A stretch of 64,000 nucleotides of DNA from Ceriagrion tenellum (Eukaryota > Arthropoda > Insecta > Odonata > Coenagrionidae): contig OY720639.1 in the NCBI GenBank assembly GCA_963169105.1, positions 100,328,559-100,392,558 of the forward strand, in the 5' to 3' direction. Shown here one piece after another: positions 1 through 11,303 of the stretch. A program made the translations under genes and the position numbers. The stretch's first letter is position 1. Every line of letters begins with the position of its first letter. The notes beneath the pieces are model-generated. The model worked only from the letters and a program-made list of their open reading frames with translations, was not told the origin of the DNA and did not search any database.

Positions 1-1260
1 GACGGAAAACCTTAATTTATCCCATCAAAAAATGCATCTATATTGTACACATACGGCCAAATTATGTTTTGTGAAAAAAACTTAATTTTCAATGAACTTT
101 ATCGGCGGGATCAAAAACAGTAGTCTTCTAGTCTTCCCATTAGAAAGGATATTCATACGAAACGGTAAATATATTGATAGAACAGTTTGATAAATTATGC
201 ATAACTCAAACGACCCTAGAGAAGCAAAGCCTCATCCAATTTGGGATGGTGAAGGGTCTTGACTTTCAACTATCAATTCTTCTCGGATTATAGAAAAATA
301 ACTCTTAATATCCTTCTGCCTCGACATAAGCCTCAGAAAAGCACATTTATTTCGTGTGGAAACAAATGTCAGGATAGAAAAAGGTCATAATAGGGTACCC
401 GGAAGAAAGATTCCGTTGCTCGGGGAAGTACGTTTGAAAAAAATAAATGCGTAATTATTAAGATTTCAAGCCCAAAATCCTCAGAAGCGATCAAATTATC
501 GATAGGAATTATTTGACTAGAGCGGAAAATAACCGCCTGTGGAAATAGCGTCGGCTAGAATCACTAAATTATGATACCGATCTTAGATCCCTCAAGTGAA
601 AACCAAAAAGTATGAATTTTTCAACCTCACTTTTTCAAATCCTGCAATGAGTTCGAACCTCTTGGAATGATGACCGAAAATTAAACTGGACGCCCATTGT
701 ATTTCCTTTATTAAGGCCGCTTTGCACCATACATTTTATTGTACAAACGAATGTATGAACTCTATCATGAGGAAAATTGTCCTGAGTAAAAAAGTAATTT
801 GTATGATTGTCTGAATGACTGAACGGGAAATAAAATCTCCTCTAATTTCATTAATTTTTGTAAAATCCATTATGGATTCGTTTTTGCCATAAAATGTACC
901 TACCGTGTAAAGTGACCTTTAGAGTCTATAAAGATGAATAAGTTTCTAACACCGACTGCGAAAGTAGCTTTTCAACAAGCAGCCATGCATTCTGAGAGAG
1001 GTTTTTAATTGGCCAAAGATCCGTTAGCAAAGGCATCGAATGAGAGGTTTTGACATATATTGAGAGAGTTGGAGAGGAAGAATTTCAACCGGGATACTGG
1101 TTACACGATCAGCAGCTCTTGGAATAGAATTCTGAGAATAATTCAGAACGCCAGAGCTAAGTCCCCGCTGGTCAACGGTCCTCCACCACAACAATCGGGG
1201 CTCGACCAATCCTGCCCCGCCTAACGCCAAAGTAAACAGTTTTTCAAGCTCGCATCAGTA
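1..1260. other. No recognisable gene or repeat
   Basis: AT-rich sequence. Short open frames here have no recognisable motif on either strand. The only open frame longer than 60 residues (minus strand, 1024-1230) looks like chance. No tRNA, TIR pair or LINE motif was seen. Confidence 0.5.
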
Positions 1261-1380
1261 GCCTTGAGAATGGGTAACGAGTCGGAACCCGAAACGTCGG
1301 CTGCTTATGAATATCTTACCCGGTGGCGAGCCCGAGAAATTTACATTAATGTTATTCGCCGGGAAAGTATTAAATCATAT
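1261..1380 (+). repeat. Dispersed GAAACGTCG / RWRARE module, copy 1
   Basis: The block starts CCTTGAGAATGGG, continues to CCCGAAACGTCGGCTG, then encodes YLTRWRARE followed by an isoleucine- and arginine-rich stretch. The same block occurs on the minus strand at 48012-48098, and shorter versions lie at 42557-42622 and 42773-42866. The open frame (1264-1497, 77 codons) is short and has no known domain, but the reading ETS....YLTRWRARE is kept in more than one copy. I see a repeat, possibly the end of a larger mobile element. Coding status is unknown. Confidence 0.6.
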
Positions 1381-1799
1381 ATATTGAGAGAGTTGGGTGT
1401 GAATTATTTTTCATTGAGAGGGCCAGATTGGACACGCATTTCGGGACGGATTGCGTCATTCAAATTTTCCAAGATAAAATACGTTTTACTAATATAGTAC
1501 CGCTTATTGGGGTGGACCAATTTCATAAATGCCAAACCATCGCTCACAGCTCAGAAAATGATATCAAGGACAATCATGCGGATGCCAAGTAGTAAAAATT
1601 CGTTTTCCATTTTCTAAAAACTAAAAATGGAACAACATGCTGTTAACGCATTTATTTCTTTTTAAAGTATTAAGAATTTTCTATCCCCGTGGAGGCAGAT
1701 CGACTTAAACTTGCTCATATTTCTTAAGAAATGATCGTAAACGTTTTATACCTTAGTCTAAAATGTAATTGTTTAGGCAATTATATAAACACTGGGAGA
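1381..1799. other. No recognisable feature
   Basis: AT-rich spacer. No motif was recognised on either strand. Confidence 0.5.
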
Positions 1800-2215
1800 T
1801 GTGGATCGTAGCTCTCTTATGGATCGGAAGCATGGACTATTGGACAAGCTGACCAGAAATAACTGGAAGCCTTCGAAACCTCGTGCTGGAGGAGGATGCT
1901 GCAGGTAAAATGGATGGACAAAATAAGAAATCAAGTTAACAGAAGAATTTAAGAGGAAAAGATCTTACGCAACACTATACAGAAAAGCAGAACAAGATGG
2001 ATTACACTTTCCCTGACACAATGGGTTTGTGAAGAACATAACTAAAGGTAAAATAGAGGGAAAAGTCTCCAGAGGAAGACCCATAAATATTTTCATGGAC
2101 CAAATAAAGAAGACAGTGCATAGGGAAAGATACCAGGAGGTAAGGGGACTAGCATTAGATAGGAAAGGGTGGAGGGCTGCAGTCAACCAACTTTGGGATT
2201 GAACAACCAATGATG
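1800..2215 (+). mobile_element. LINE family 2, degraded RT C-terminal end
   Basis: Reading across several frameshifts and stops gives the region downstream of the RT catalytic domain of a non-LTR retrotransposon: an L.GS.AWTIGQA-like strip, then a LEAFET..CWRRML strip, then K.KWMDK(I)RN. The 3' end carries the motif GATTGAACNACCAATGATGA, which is shared with the pieces at 20.74-20.79 kb and 34.82-34.87 kb and defines family 2 here. Further copies are at 19.58, 44.47 and 56.42 kb. The copy is 5'-truncated and cannot be functional. Confidence 0.7.
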
Positions 2216-4195
2216 AGGAATTAAAATCAGCGCTCCAAAGACGTTATTTTGATGTCTTTGACGACATTAAAAAGAAATAGGCAAGGGGAAGGGAAGTGAT
2301 ACATGGAGAAGCATTCCAGACTTCATGACGGAGGTACCGCAATAATAAGTGGATTTCTAGATAAGGAGAGCACTTGGACAGTTGTAAGGACCAATAAGTA
2401 ATAAGTACTCTAAAATAATTTTTTACTATAATTTCGTCATTTTTTAACGCCCTTCGTGTTATCCTGTAACTCGGACAATCTTAATATCTTTCTTTTTTCG
2501 CATACAAATTGATATCACAGATCAATGGCGCCATCAATTTTAATCGTTACAATTTCCACTTTTTTGTGCTTGTATTAGAATTTTTTTCAGTATAGATTCC
2601 TGCGTAAGATGGTAATTAGTCTTTTGTGTCTTGTGTTTGTAATAATTTTTGCATGTTGGTTTGACTTGGCTGCACCATATTTTCGAAATCGTTTTTCGGA
2701 TTAGTATTAATGAATGCATATAAGTACTATGTCCATCCTGCATGAGTGCAACGACGCAAATTCCAACCCTTGGTGTTCATGCATATTTATTTTAATCATA
2801 ATGCAATATGATGTAACTATGGAGATGAATCAACTCTTGCATACGGACTCAGCATTGAAATTATCCAATTCCAAAATAATGGTATCCACTTATAGTTAAG
2901 TCCGCGACTGTTCGCTCGACTTTTGAGGCTATTTCAACCATCAGCTTATCAAAAAGGGAATCACTCAGAAAAAAATAACAATATCACTGGTAGCCAGTTG
3001 CAGGAACGACATATATGTATTGTATAAAGTTATGGGACCCAAAAGCCATGGCAACCATTCAATAAGTGTTGTAGAAACGTTCGAAAAATTTATTAGTCTC
3101 ATAACTTATGGCATTTTGTTATGAGTTCCATAAGCAGTCAAGATGGCGGATGCACAATGACCCGCTTGGAGACTTGATTACCAGATTAAAGAGTTGATTT
3201 GAGTCAAATGACCAGTTTATTTACTCTCACTGACTAATTATTATGAGCATTAGCTATTATTCATAGGCTAAACTTTCATAAATTTTATCCGGTGGTTGAA
3301 TATTAGATTGAATAGGTTAGAGAAAGATTAGGTTAGATTGAATATTCGAAGCTATTGACTATTAGTAAATAAATTGTGTAACTAGTAGACGTGTTCTCGC
3401 AACTGGAATATTTTTATAAGAACAATAACTTTATGGAGCTCATAACTATTGATTCCAAAAGTAAATGTTCATGCCACCGGCCATTAATCAAACAAAAAAA
3501 AGTCAAACTGCGATCAAAAGATGTTACGAGGAGTCAATATCCACCTACATTTTAGGGGATTCGACGCCGGAAACTCTATGTTCGAAGTTTGATTAGAGGG
3601 CTCCTGATATCCCGTCAACTTTAATGCCGTTTTCCTCCCGTAACTTAGAAGTAAACAGGATTTAGCAGAGAAATCCTTAAAGGGGTCGACGGTGAAAAAA
3701 TTAGTTTGGGAACCCCCGCTGTAGGCTCACCGATCTCTTACATCCGAGGTGTCAGAAGCGCAAATAAGGAAAAAAGCAACACTCTCTTGATTAAGTCATC
3801 GAGGATTAAGTAAAGTTATCACGGCGGTGAGATTCATCAGTCTCGACTTCATGACGCGCCGGTCGCTTGATTACGGCTTTACTCGCTCGCGCGGGTAACG
3901 ATTTTTAACGCCCTCTGCCTCGCTTGATGAAAACCCTCCTACATGAACTTGATGTGGCATCACTTATGGATACTCACCAGCTCACCGAGCTTCGGGTGCG
4001 GAGTCATTAAAACCAAGATATCCAGGACCGTGGGGATATAAATACCAGAGTCTGCAGAGATTGAGTACCCGTTCCCCAGGCCAGGCAATTGTCCCGCGTC
4101 GCAAGACCTCGAACGCCAATGACACACCACACCCTTGTCTCGGATGTGAAAGAGGAAAGAACGCTTCCTCCATGACTTATCAACTGGAGCGATTA
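2216..4195. other. Unrecognised region with a possible weak inverted repeat
   Basis: No gene was recognised. Around 3000-3480 several short strings related to ATAACTTATGG and CATAAAGTTAT recur in both orientations, for example a small hairpin near 3100-3135, so an old foldback element is possible. 3840-4195 is less AT-rich and has two overlapping minus-strand open frames of 94 and 63 codons without recognisable motifs. A GGATATAAATACC string near 4036 resembles a TATA box but has no other support. Confidence 0.35.
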
Positions 4196-4765
4196 CATCA
4201 TACATACCCATCACGCCGTTCCCTTCCGGAGTAGGCAGAGCCACTAAGTTTCGGTCATAAATACATTTTGTACTCCCAACTCTGCTTCAATTATTTCCTC
4301 CATACAGACCTATCCTTGCAAACCTCTTTTGCCTCATTTACCCCCATACACTGCTTTATACACGCCCTCCTGTTTTTAAGACTCCTCATATTCCTCCTCC
4401 TGAGAATTTCCTCAACCACATTCAACCACAACTTTCTCGGTCTACCTCTACCTCTCGCACCATTCATTTACTCTTATGTTTCGTTATGCGACTCTCATCC
4501 ATTCTCTGAACATGGCCAAACCAACGAAGCACACTCTTTTCATATATGTCCATTACTGGAGCATCTAACCCACATTCATTTAATACCCACTCATTCCTGA
4601 CCCTATCCATCCTACTCTTGCCGCAAACTCTCCTCAGATAACTCATACCCACGGCGTCTAGTCTACTCACATGTTTTATCCTGACTTAGGTACCTATGTT
4701 TCACTACCATGCAACAAAGTAAGGAGAAGTACACTTTTTTACACGGCGATTTTCGCTTCCTTTGG
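4196..4765 (-). mobile_element. LINE family 3, 3' end with RT C-terminal fragment
   Basis: On the minus strand, 4464-4670 encodes MSYLRRVCGKSRMDRVRNEW, then VLNECGLDAPVMDIYEKSVL and an RWFGHVQRMDESR strip. This is the post-catalytic region of an arthropod LINE ORF2. It runs on, with frame breaks, to the GRGRPRK-type C-terminus and a 3' UTR shared with the copies at 60.4-61.7 kb and 43.67-43.86 kb. The 3' boundary near 4196 has a short CATA-type repeat, the complement of the ATGT tail seen at 43.85 kb. The copy is 5'-truncated near 4765. Confidence 0.75.
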
Positions 4766-4855
4766 AGCGATTACAACTTGGATTGGATTTTCCCTGAAAT
4801 GAATATTCCAAGGAGCGATTACAACTTGGAATATTCATTTCAGGGCAAATCCAAT
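4763..4855. repeat. Hairpin with a direct repeat at the broken end of a LINE
   Basis: Two arms of about 31 bp (from 4783 and ending at 4855) are near-perfect inverted complements, built round CCCTGAAATGAATATTCCAA. An 18-bp string, GAGCGATTACAACTTGGA, occurs twice in direct orientation at about 4763 and 4815. It lies at the 5'-truncated end of the neighbouring LINE, so it may be a snap-back or target-side rearrangement from insertion. Confidence 0.6.
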
Positions 4856-7820
4856 CACCCAGGACTCTGATTAACGCGAGGACTTAAGCCCACAATTTCA
4901 GCTCAGCCCAATCTTAAATTAAAATCTTTTTTACAAGAATCCCAAACATCATTTCGAGATTAACCACGATGACGTGAATTAGTATTAATTAAATCCGGGA
5001 CATTTCGGTCCCCTCCAAGCAACTTTTATTTGGATCTGCTGAACACATTATCGCCGTACGTGTAATCCTTGGTAGCTGGAATCGAACATTTATATGTTCC
5101 TCTCCGTAAATTGAGTTATAGGTGTAGGGAAACTTAGTGACACTAGCTTGTGAATAGTGAGACGCGAAGGAGAGTAAATAATGCAAGATATGCTGGGTAA
5201 ATTGAGCAAATATTCCTTAAGAGGTCCCTCCGGGAATCCTTAGGTACCTTTGCCCAGTCCAACGCTTGATTTATTTTCAGTGACCTTTATTTGCCACTGT
5301 TCGCTGCCACTTAGTTTCGTTATCCCATGATTTATTAGGAGCCGTTTTATGCTATAAAACAAAAAAAATAATATAAATGGAGAAAAAAAAACAAAAATAT
5401 TATACTCCATACAAAAATGAACGAAAAAATAAAATAATTGGAAAAAAATAATTTAAAAAAATATGTACATAAATGCTTTGTGCTTAAAATTTGTGCCTTA
5501 AATTTTCCCTATGCCCCTTTTGTAAATCCCCCGTTAGGTTAGTTTTGTTTATTCACTATATCAAAAATAATGTTTACTTTCAAATTTCACACAAACCACA
5601 CCTCAAACTCCAAATAAAAATCCCCCGCCATGCACCTATTTGTTAACAAACCGATTGTGGTGAGTTCCTCTCACCGGGACGGTAAAGCTGTCGCGTCTCC
5701 GGCGCAACCATTCCGCTTGCGACGCTAAGGTGGTTTGAGTAACTTTAGTGGTCAAATCACCTGATTAGGTCACCCAGCGACGAAACCTAGATGGTCAATA
5801 AAAATATTTTATGCGGAATTTACAAAGCGTTTTCATCCTTTAACCAATCTATGGCAGCAGTGGTACCAATTCATTAACCAATTTGCGATTAATCGAAAGC
5901 AACTTGGCCATACAGGGAGGTGGTAACAAACTATTACGGTATCAATTGTAAAATCGGTATCTCGGCCACTATGTTTGCGATTATGAAAATTCACCAGCAT
6001 TCTGACTCAACGCGATGATAGAAAGCTATCATGCTAGCGAGTATTCTCAAACTTATCGTTTCTCCGAGGATATTGGCCTTTGCTGCTAGCAGGGCTTAAC
6101 GTATTGCAACATGCTCAAAAAAATTTTATTCGTAAAATGTATAAATTCAGAATATCCACATAACCACATTCAATGGTAAATATATTTACATGACCACGGT
6201 TTTACGCGAATTTTAAACGTATTTTAAGTAAAAAAATCAAGCGAATTGTTATTTCTTGACAGAAAAAAATGTTAAAATTTTATAGGTTTTCATTAGGATT
6301 CATTCATTTCACTATTCTCCTGAATATCTTATACTCTGCGCGAACGGTCCTACATATATATGTACGCAATTTAAGAGACGACCAACCAGTCCACGTGAGC
6401 GCTGAAAACTTTCGGCGATAGTTGACATGTTTCGCTGCTTGGCGCGCATTTCAATGACATTCTTGGCGATAGAACATCAATTATTCAAAATATTTTCTTC
6501 AGGATCAAAGAGAATACGGACCACTTTTTTTCCTACTCTACTACTTTAACTCCCCGAACGTATCCTGTAGACCTAAAAGTTTACACAAGAGATACTTTCA
6601 AACTCTATGACGGCCGCCCGTAAAAAAAGCAAGCGGAACTTGCAGCGGAAACGAACGCCAACTTTCCGGACTCCGCGGCAACGTCGAAAAGATTCATTTA
6701 CGGCCGCGCGTTAATTAAAGCGAGCATTCCCACCCGGAACCATCGTCATAAAATCCCGATCCATCCACACGCACACGAAATGAAAGCTTCACCATTCGAA
6801 AATGGATAACGGTGTCACGCTTCATTAGACGATATTACGTCTCGCTCTGGATACAGAAAACAGGGTCGCTTTTGTCATGACAACGCCGCGTGTTTATCGG
6901 CGCTTTAATAAATATTAACAAGCCATCATTCTCTGGGGGAGTTTACCGCCCGCTCCCACCCATCGTGTTATAAACCATCATACAAAGTGCTGGGGTTAGT
7001 TTTCGTATGTTCCCGTATTTTTTTCTTTCTTTCTTTTTTTGTTGTTTTTTTTGAACCGGAAATATTTGCGACTGTTTGGATTTCCGACAGACCGACACGC
7101 GGGAAAATAAAATAATAAACGGGTCGATTTTTCATCACGCACCTCGCCCCTCAGTAATACAACTCCCATAACACTCATGGGTCGAAACCTACTCACGGCA
7201 CATATTTCCCGGAGGTTTTTCCGCAGTTCTACGGTATTTAGGTACTTTTGTTATGAGCGCCGTCCTTCGCCGACGTCACACATGTATTGGGATCTTCCTA
7301 AGGCGTCGAGATGGGTAGAATAAAGACATAATGATTAGATTTACCGGTTGGTATTCCCTTCAGGGACATTTAAAAACACAAAGACTAACACACACATACG
7401 AAAAGTGGTCAAAAAGGAGAATCGTATATAGAGAGCAAGAGGTGAATTTAGAGAGATCTACTGACTTTTCTGTGCTAGCTGTAGCCCTTTTATGTGGTCA
7501 TCTACCCGTCCTCTCTGAAGGAGTGGACATAATGTTTTCCCCAGGAACCCTCCAAGGGACCCGGATGACACTCACGAACAACTCTCTAGAGCAAAATATC
7601 AAGGAATAATATAATAAATAAAAAAAAAATACCAAGGAACCTTGGTACAGCAAAAGTTCGACTAGTAAGTTCCGGGCAGGGGTGAGAAGGGGGAAGAAGA
7701 GCGCCAATATGACGTACGACAAACGTATCGAAATTGAAAGTGTTTGAATCGAAATTGAACGTATTGAAAGTGAAATCGGAAGGTTTGGGGGGGGGGAATC
7801 TCTCTCTAAATCCAGCTCAC
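4856..7820. other. No recognisable gene or repeat
   Basis: Mostly AT-rich, with less AT-rich islands near 5650-5720 and 6600-6960. Open frames near 7331-7609 and its minus-strand shadow have no domain I recognise. A run of ten G lies near 7787-7796. I found no splice-supported gene model and no TIR pair. Confidence 0.4.
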
Positions 7821-8010
7821 AACAGTTTGAGCGAAATATCGTTTCACCTAGAAATCAATGAGTTTGGTCTCATTTTAAAGAAAAGTGTATCACCCTTTCA
7901 TTGACACCAACAGTCATGTTGGTATTTGTCTTGTACTCTTATACCCACCGAGATATTTGCCTGAAAATACTAGCCCTTTTATATGGGAAATGGTACGTGT
8001 ATGCACTCCA
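7821..8010 (-). mobile_element. Truncated copy of the AAGGTAGT-TIR MITE
   Basis: The terminus CAGTTTGAGCGAAATATCG and the following GAAATCAATGAGTTTGGTC track the end of the full copies at 35166-35704 and 39687-40241. Similarity continues, through a small insertion near 7912-7945, to about 8008 and then stops. Only the terminal third of the element is present. Confidence 0.7.
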
Positions 8011-8722
8011 GTGCACTGCTAAATTCCTACAAACACCACGGAGCCTTATCAGTAAACTGTTGACATCCGACAGTAACTGTCTAATTCAATTAATTAAACC
8101 ATGGTCGTAAACAGCAAAATATTTAGACAAAATTGTTATATTTGTGGCTCACCCATTTTGTTACAGTCTCGGAAGAGTTCAACTTAGTTATACCGGAGAC
8201 TTTCAACTATATTCCGTTTTCACTTGAGCCAACATAATCTGAATATTTATGGTAAAATTTGTCTTCTAGGTCGCAATTTAGCAAACTTGCAGCTCTCATC
8301 TCTGACTCTTCAAAAGGTGTGGTGGCCACACTGTTCGCTCGCTCCATTTTTTAATGAAGCTGTGACGCTGATTAGTATTACTACAGGATCGAGGGGCATC
8401 CGCTGTGGCTGTGAGCTAATATAAGATAATGGCTGTGAGCAGGAGAGTAACAAAAACCAAAAAGCTTGCGACAAAAGAGAAGAGGCTCTTGACCCGTGGC
8501 GATGTAAAAAATACCATAGGATATGACTAATACTAGATATGATGCAGCAATGGCGTATGTGTATCATTGCTTTCGAAACATTGATGAATGTATTATGAAG
8601 AACTTATAATTTCTACCGTTTCTTATATGTGATTGGAGAAATTTATATTATATTGTTAAATTTTAAGCTATCCGGGACTAGCCACGGAGTCCCACTTTTA
8701 CGAAGTCACCCGCAATGCACAA
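8011..8722. other. No recognisable feature
   Basis: Short overlapping open frames at 8224-8567 on both strands carry no known motif. No TIR pair or RNA gene was seen. Confidence 0.4.
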
Positions 8723-8956
8723 ATGTGCGATATTCCACAGAGAAAAAAAATCAACCGCCTTGACCGGGATTCGAACCCGGATCCCTCGATTTCCGGCCGT
8801 GCTTTGTGTGTGCTTAGTCCTTTATAAAAAAATCGACAGGGGAAGATGATGTCTCGGTAGCTTAACTGGCTAAAGCACTCGGCCAGAAATCTAGGGATCC
8901 GGGTTCGAATCCCGGTCAAGGCGGATGATTTTTTTCTCTGTGGAAACTCACACATT
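8723..8956. mobile_element. Palindromic element with tRNA-like arms, copy A
   Basis: Two arms of about 84 bp (8723-8805 and 8872-8956) are inverted complements round a 66-bp loop. The right side folds as a tRNA-like unit on the plus strand at 8851-8923: D stem GCTT/AAGC, a 9-base D loop, an anticodon stem with one mismatch, and a perfect T stem CCGGG/CCCGG with loop TTCGAAT, which also serves as a B box. The acceptor stem pairs with one mismatch and two G-T pairs. Base 33 is C, not T, and the 3' neighbour is not a Pol III stop, so this is not a working tRNA gene. The left arm repeats the T-arm half in inverse. The shared 3' motif GGTCAAGGCGGATGATTTTT matches copy B at 10371-10581. Confidence 0.8.
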
Positions 8957-10370
8957 ATATTGTTACTTTTCATATAGTTGAGTCAGGATACTCGGCTTTC
9001 ACTCAGGGTGCACGATTCCCGGTACCGGAAAATTTTATTTCTGCACCCTGAAGCAGGCAAATTCACACGTTTGTGATAAGAGACAAGCCATTTTGTTCGT
9101 TTAACTTAATTTTACCTAATTTTATCAACATAAATAATTCATTGTAGGATTTATAAAATTTTAACGCAATATGCTAATGAAACATTAGTTCACGAGAACT
9201 ATCATTCAAAATCCTCACAAGTGACACTGTAGGATTCGTCGAATCCACTAAGCAAATACTGCAATGAAATACATGGGAATTACCACATGATAAAATCGAT
9301 TTTTTGATCGACTTTATGATGTTACACGACAACAGAATATTTTTCTCTGCAAAAATTTAGCTTCAAATACTGATAAGGAAAGTTTAACATGCATTTCTCA
9401 CCAGATATTAAGGTACCGTAACTCGACCAATCTCCAGTTTTATAGGAGTAAATTTTTGGTAATATGCCAGAATTTTCGCCGAATTTTTGACACTCAATCG
9501 TAATACAGGCAGACCAATGCATGAGTATAACATTCATAAATTTTGGAGTCATTAACGCCCCTCGCAAAAGATATCTTCTTCGCCATCACGCTTTTAAAAA
9601 TTCGAATAAAAGTGCATTTTTTAAAAAATGGGTAAAAAAAGTAAACACCACCATTCTTTCGGTAATTTTCCCTGGTTCCGCAAACTAATCCACCTAACTT
9701 CACCATTCTCTACATGATAAACTTTTATCATACTTCTCCACACTCCGACGTATTTCCGTCATATTTTGAAAGCACGAAAGCACGAGAGAAGAATAATAGT
9801 TTGCGCATGACTTTGAGTTGGACTCAAAAATATGCCCGATCCTGGAATAAACCCTATCATATTCACGCAGGTGAAACTTCAACAGTGTCAGTTTACATTG
9901 GCAATGTAAACTGTACTTTAACAGAGTGGTTTGGAAATTTTCATTTTCTTTACAATACTGAAATATATTAAATCAGTTAGTAAATTTACGCATAAATAAG
10001 TTGAAAAAATGTACGATGATGTTTCAATCATAATTCTGCTGACAACTATGCTTTTATCATACTTCTCTAATTATGACTAGAGCATTGCTAATGACCTGAT
10101 ATTTTAAAAAGCACCTCAAAGCGATGCTATGTAGTAGAAAGAGTATTAGTTAAAACTAGGGTGCGTCGATGGCTAAGGTCATTTTCATTACATCCAACCC
10201 ACAATTAAAACTGTCCTAATTGAAATATTAAAATATAAAAGCAATTTCTTATTTACAGTTACATTGGTTACAAAAGGAGCTTGTGTTATTGCTGTAAAAT
10301 GTATTTTATAGATTTCCAAACATTACATTTAACAAATGATGTGGTACAAAGTCACTCGCACGGGTGCATA
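8957..10370. other. No recognisable gene
   Basis: AT-rich. The string TTTTATCATACTTCTC occurs twice (about 9724 and 10051). Part of 10260-10370 may be 3' UTR of the minus-strand LINE fragment at 10582-10960, split from it by the palindrome between them. No other feature was seen. Confidence 0.4.
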
Positions 10371-10581
10371 TACACCAGGGTTGAAATTCGCTATGAAAAA
10401 ATCATTTGACTTGACCGGGATTCGAACCCGGATCTGCCAATTGCCGGTCAGTGTTAGCCTGTTACACCAGTTAGCCAGTTAGTGTAACAGGCTAACACAT
10501 CTGACCGGCAATTGGGAGATCCGGGTTCGAATCCCGGTCAAGTCAAATGATTTTTTCATAGCGAATTTCAACCCTGGTGTA
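10371..10581. mobile_element. Palindromic element with tRNA-like arms, copy B, TA-flanked
   Basis: Near-perfect inverted repeat: left arm 10371-10467, 14-bp loop, right arm 10482-10581. Each arm carries the tRNA-like 3' half with T arm CCGGG-TTCGAAT-CCCGG. On the plus strand a D-like stem GTGT/ACAC with a 9-base loop closely matches the D loop of copy A. The 5' acceptor half is not conserved. The ends read TA-CACCAGGG and CCCTGGTG-TA, so it is a TA-flanked unit of 207 bp (10373-10579), as expected for Tc1/mariner-type mobilisation. It sits next to, and probably within, a minus-strand LINE 3' region. Confidence 0.85.
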
Positions 10582-10960
10582 TTTTTATAGGTTAAATATT
10601 TTAATTTGGTTTAGAAACTCCATAACTCGGTTAAGGCAATTAGGGTAGTCGCCTAGAATATATTCTAGGTCTCTGATTCCTAACCTTTCACGTTCGGCCA
10701 AGCATCTTTCGCACTCCGTTAGGATGTCTCACGCTCAGGAGGGAGTCGCACTCGTCACATCGAGGTGGGATCCTCGGTAAAAATAAATGATAGAGCGCTA
10801 TGTCCTATTCGCAAACGCGCAAACGGTGGATTCTCCACTACGGTTCTTCCCTTACGGCGAAGAAATATTTTTGCACTCTGCGAAGCGTCCACACCCAAGG
10901 AACTTAATTCATTTTTTGAACTGGATGAAATTCCTAGAGGTAATTTAGTCAATTCACTGA
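10582..10960 (-). mobile_element. LINE C-terminal fragment (R1/I/LOA-type end)
   Basis: The minus strand encodes ARLRIGHSALSFIFTEDPTS followed, after one frame break, by CDECD, an SVRH strip and an ILTECERC-like strip. RLRIGHT..TH.....EDPP.C..C...LTV.HIL.EC is the typical C-terminal region of insect LINEs of the I, R1 and LOA groups. Upstream residues (FLRRKGRTVVENPPF) fit the same region. No RT core is present. This is a dead fragment whose 3' UTR appears to be interrupted by the palindrome at 10371-10581. Confidence 0.7.
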
Positions 10961-11073
10961 CTAATGCATATATTCAATGACTGTGCGCTGAATACTACTC
11001 TGGTTCAAGCATTCTGTGTTTTCCATGAGTAACCAATGAAAAAGGTGTGCCTCGTATCAAGACCGGGAAAGTA

Positions 11074-11303
11074 CAGGGTGATTCAAAAGTCTTGTCATGA
11101 TTACGGAAAATCAGAACTTTTTATTTTTCAACACAGATACATGAAACAAAGATGGAAATGGAGGTCACATTGAACATCTGCAGCGATAAAAAATAAAATT
11201 AAATGTATTTAGTAACATTTTCATCTTTGTTTCATGTATCTATGTTGAAAAATAAAAAAGTTCTGATTTTCCGTATTCATAACAAGACTTTTGAATCACC
11301 CTG
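11074..11303. mobile_element. Palindromic TA-flanked MITE (mariner-like ends)
   Basis: The ends are CAGGGTGATTCAAAAGTCTT and its complement, with TA on both sides (11072-11073 and 11304-11305). The arms are about 80 bp and almost perfect, and include GGAAAATCAGAACTTTTTAT and ATACATGAAACAAAGATG. The centre is about 70 bp. CAGGGTG...AAGTC-type ends with a TA target duplication are typical of mariner-derived miniature elements. There is no transposase frame. Confidence 0.85.

Noticed and set aside
3000..3480. Foldback MITE
   Set aside because: Only short scattered inverse strings; no continuous arms or terminal duplication.
3960..4244. 94-codon minus-strand open frame as a gene
   Set aside because: No known motif, overlaps another frame on the same strand, and it runs into the 3' end of a LINE.
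7498..7722. Small hydrophobic protein frame on the minus strand
   Set aside because: No conserved motif, no supporting context and it overlaps a plus-strand frame of equal quality.
8851..8923. Possible functional tRNA gene
   Set aside because: D and T arms fold well, but position 33 is C, the acceptor and anticodon stems each have a mismatch, and the unit lies in a palindrome; it is a tRNA-derived repeat.
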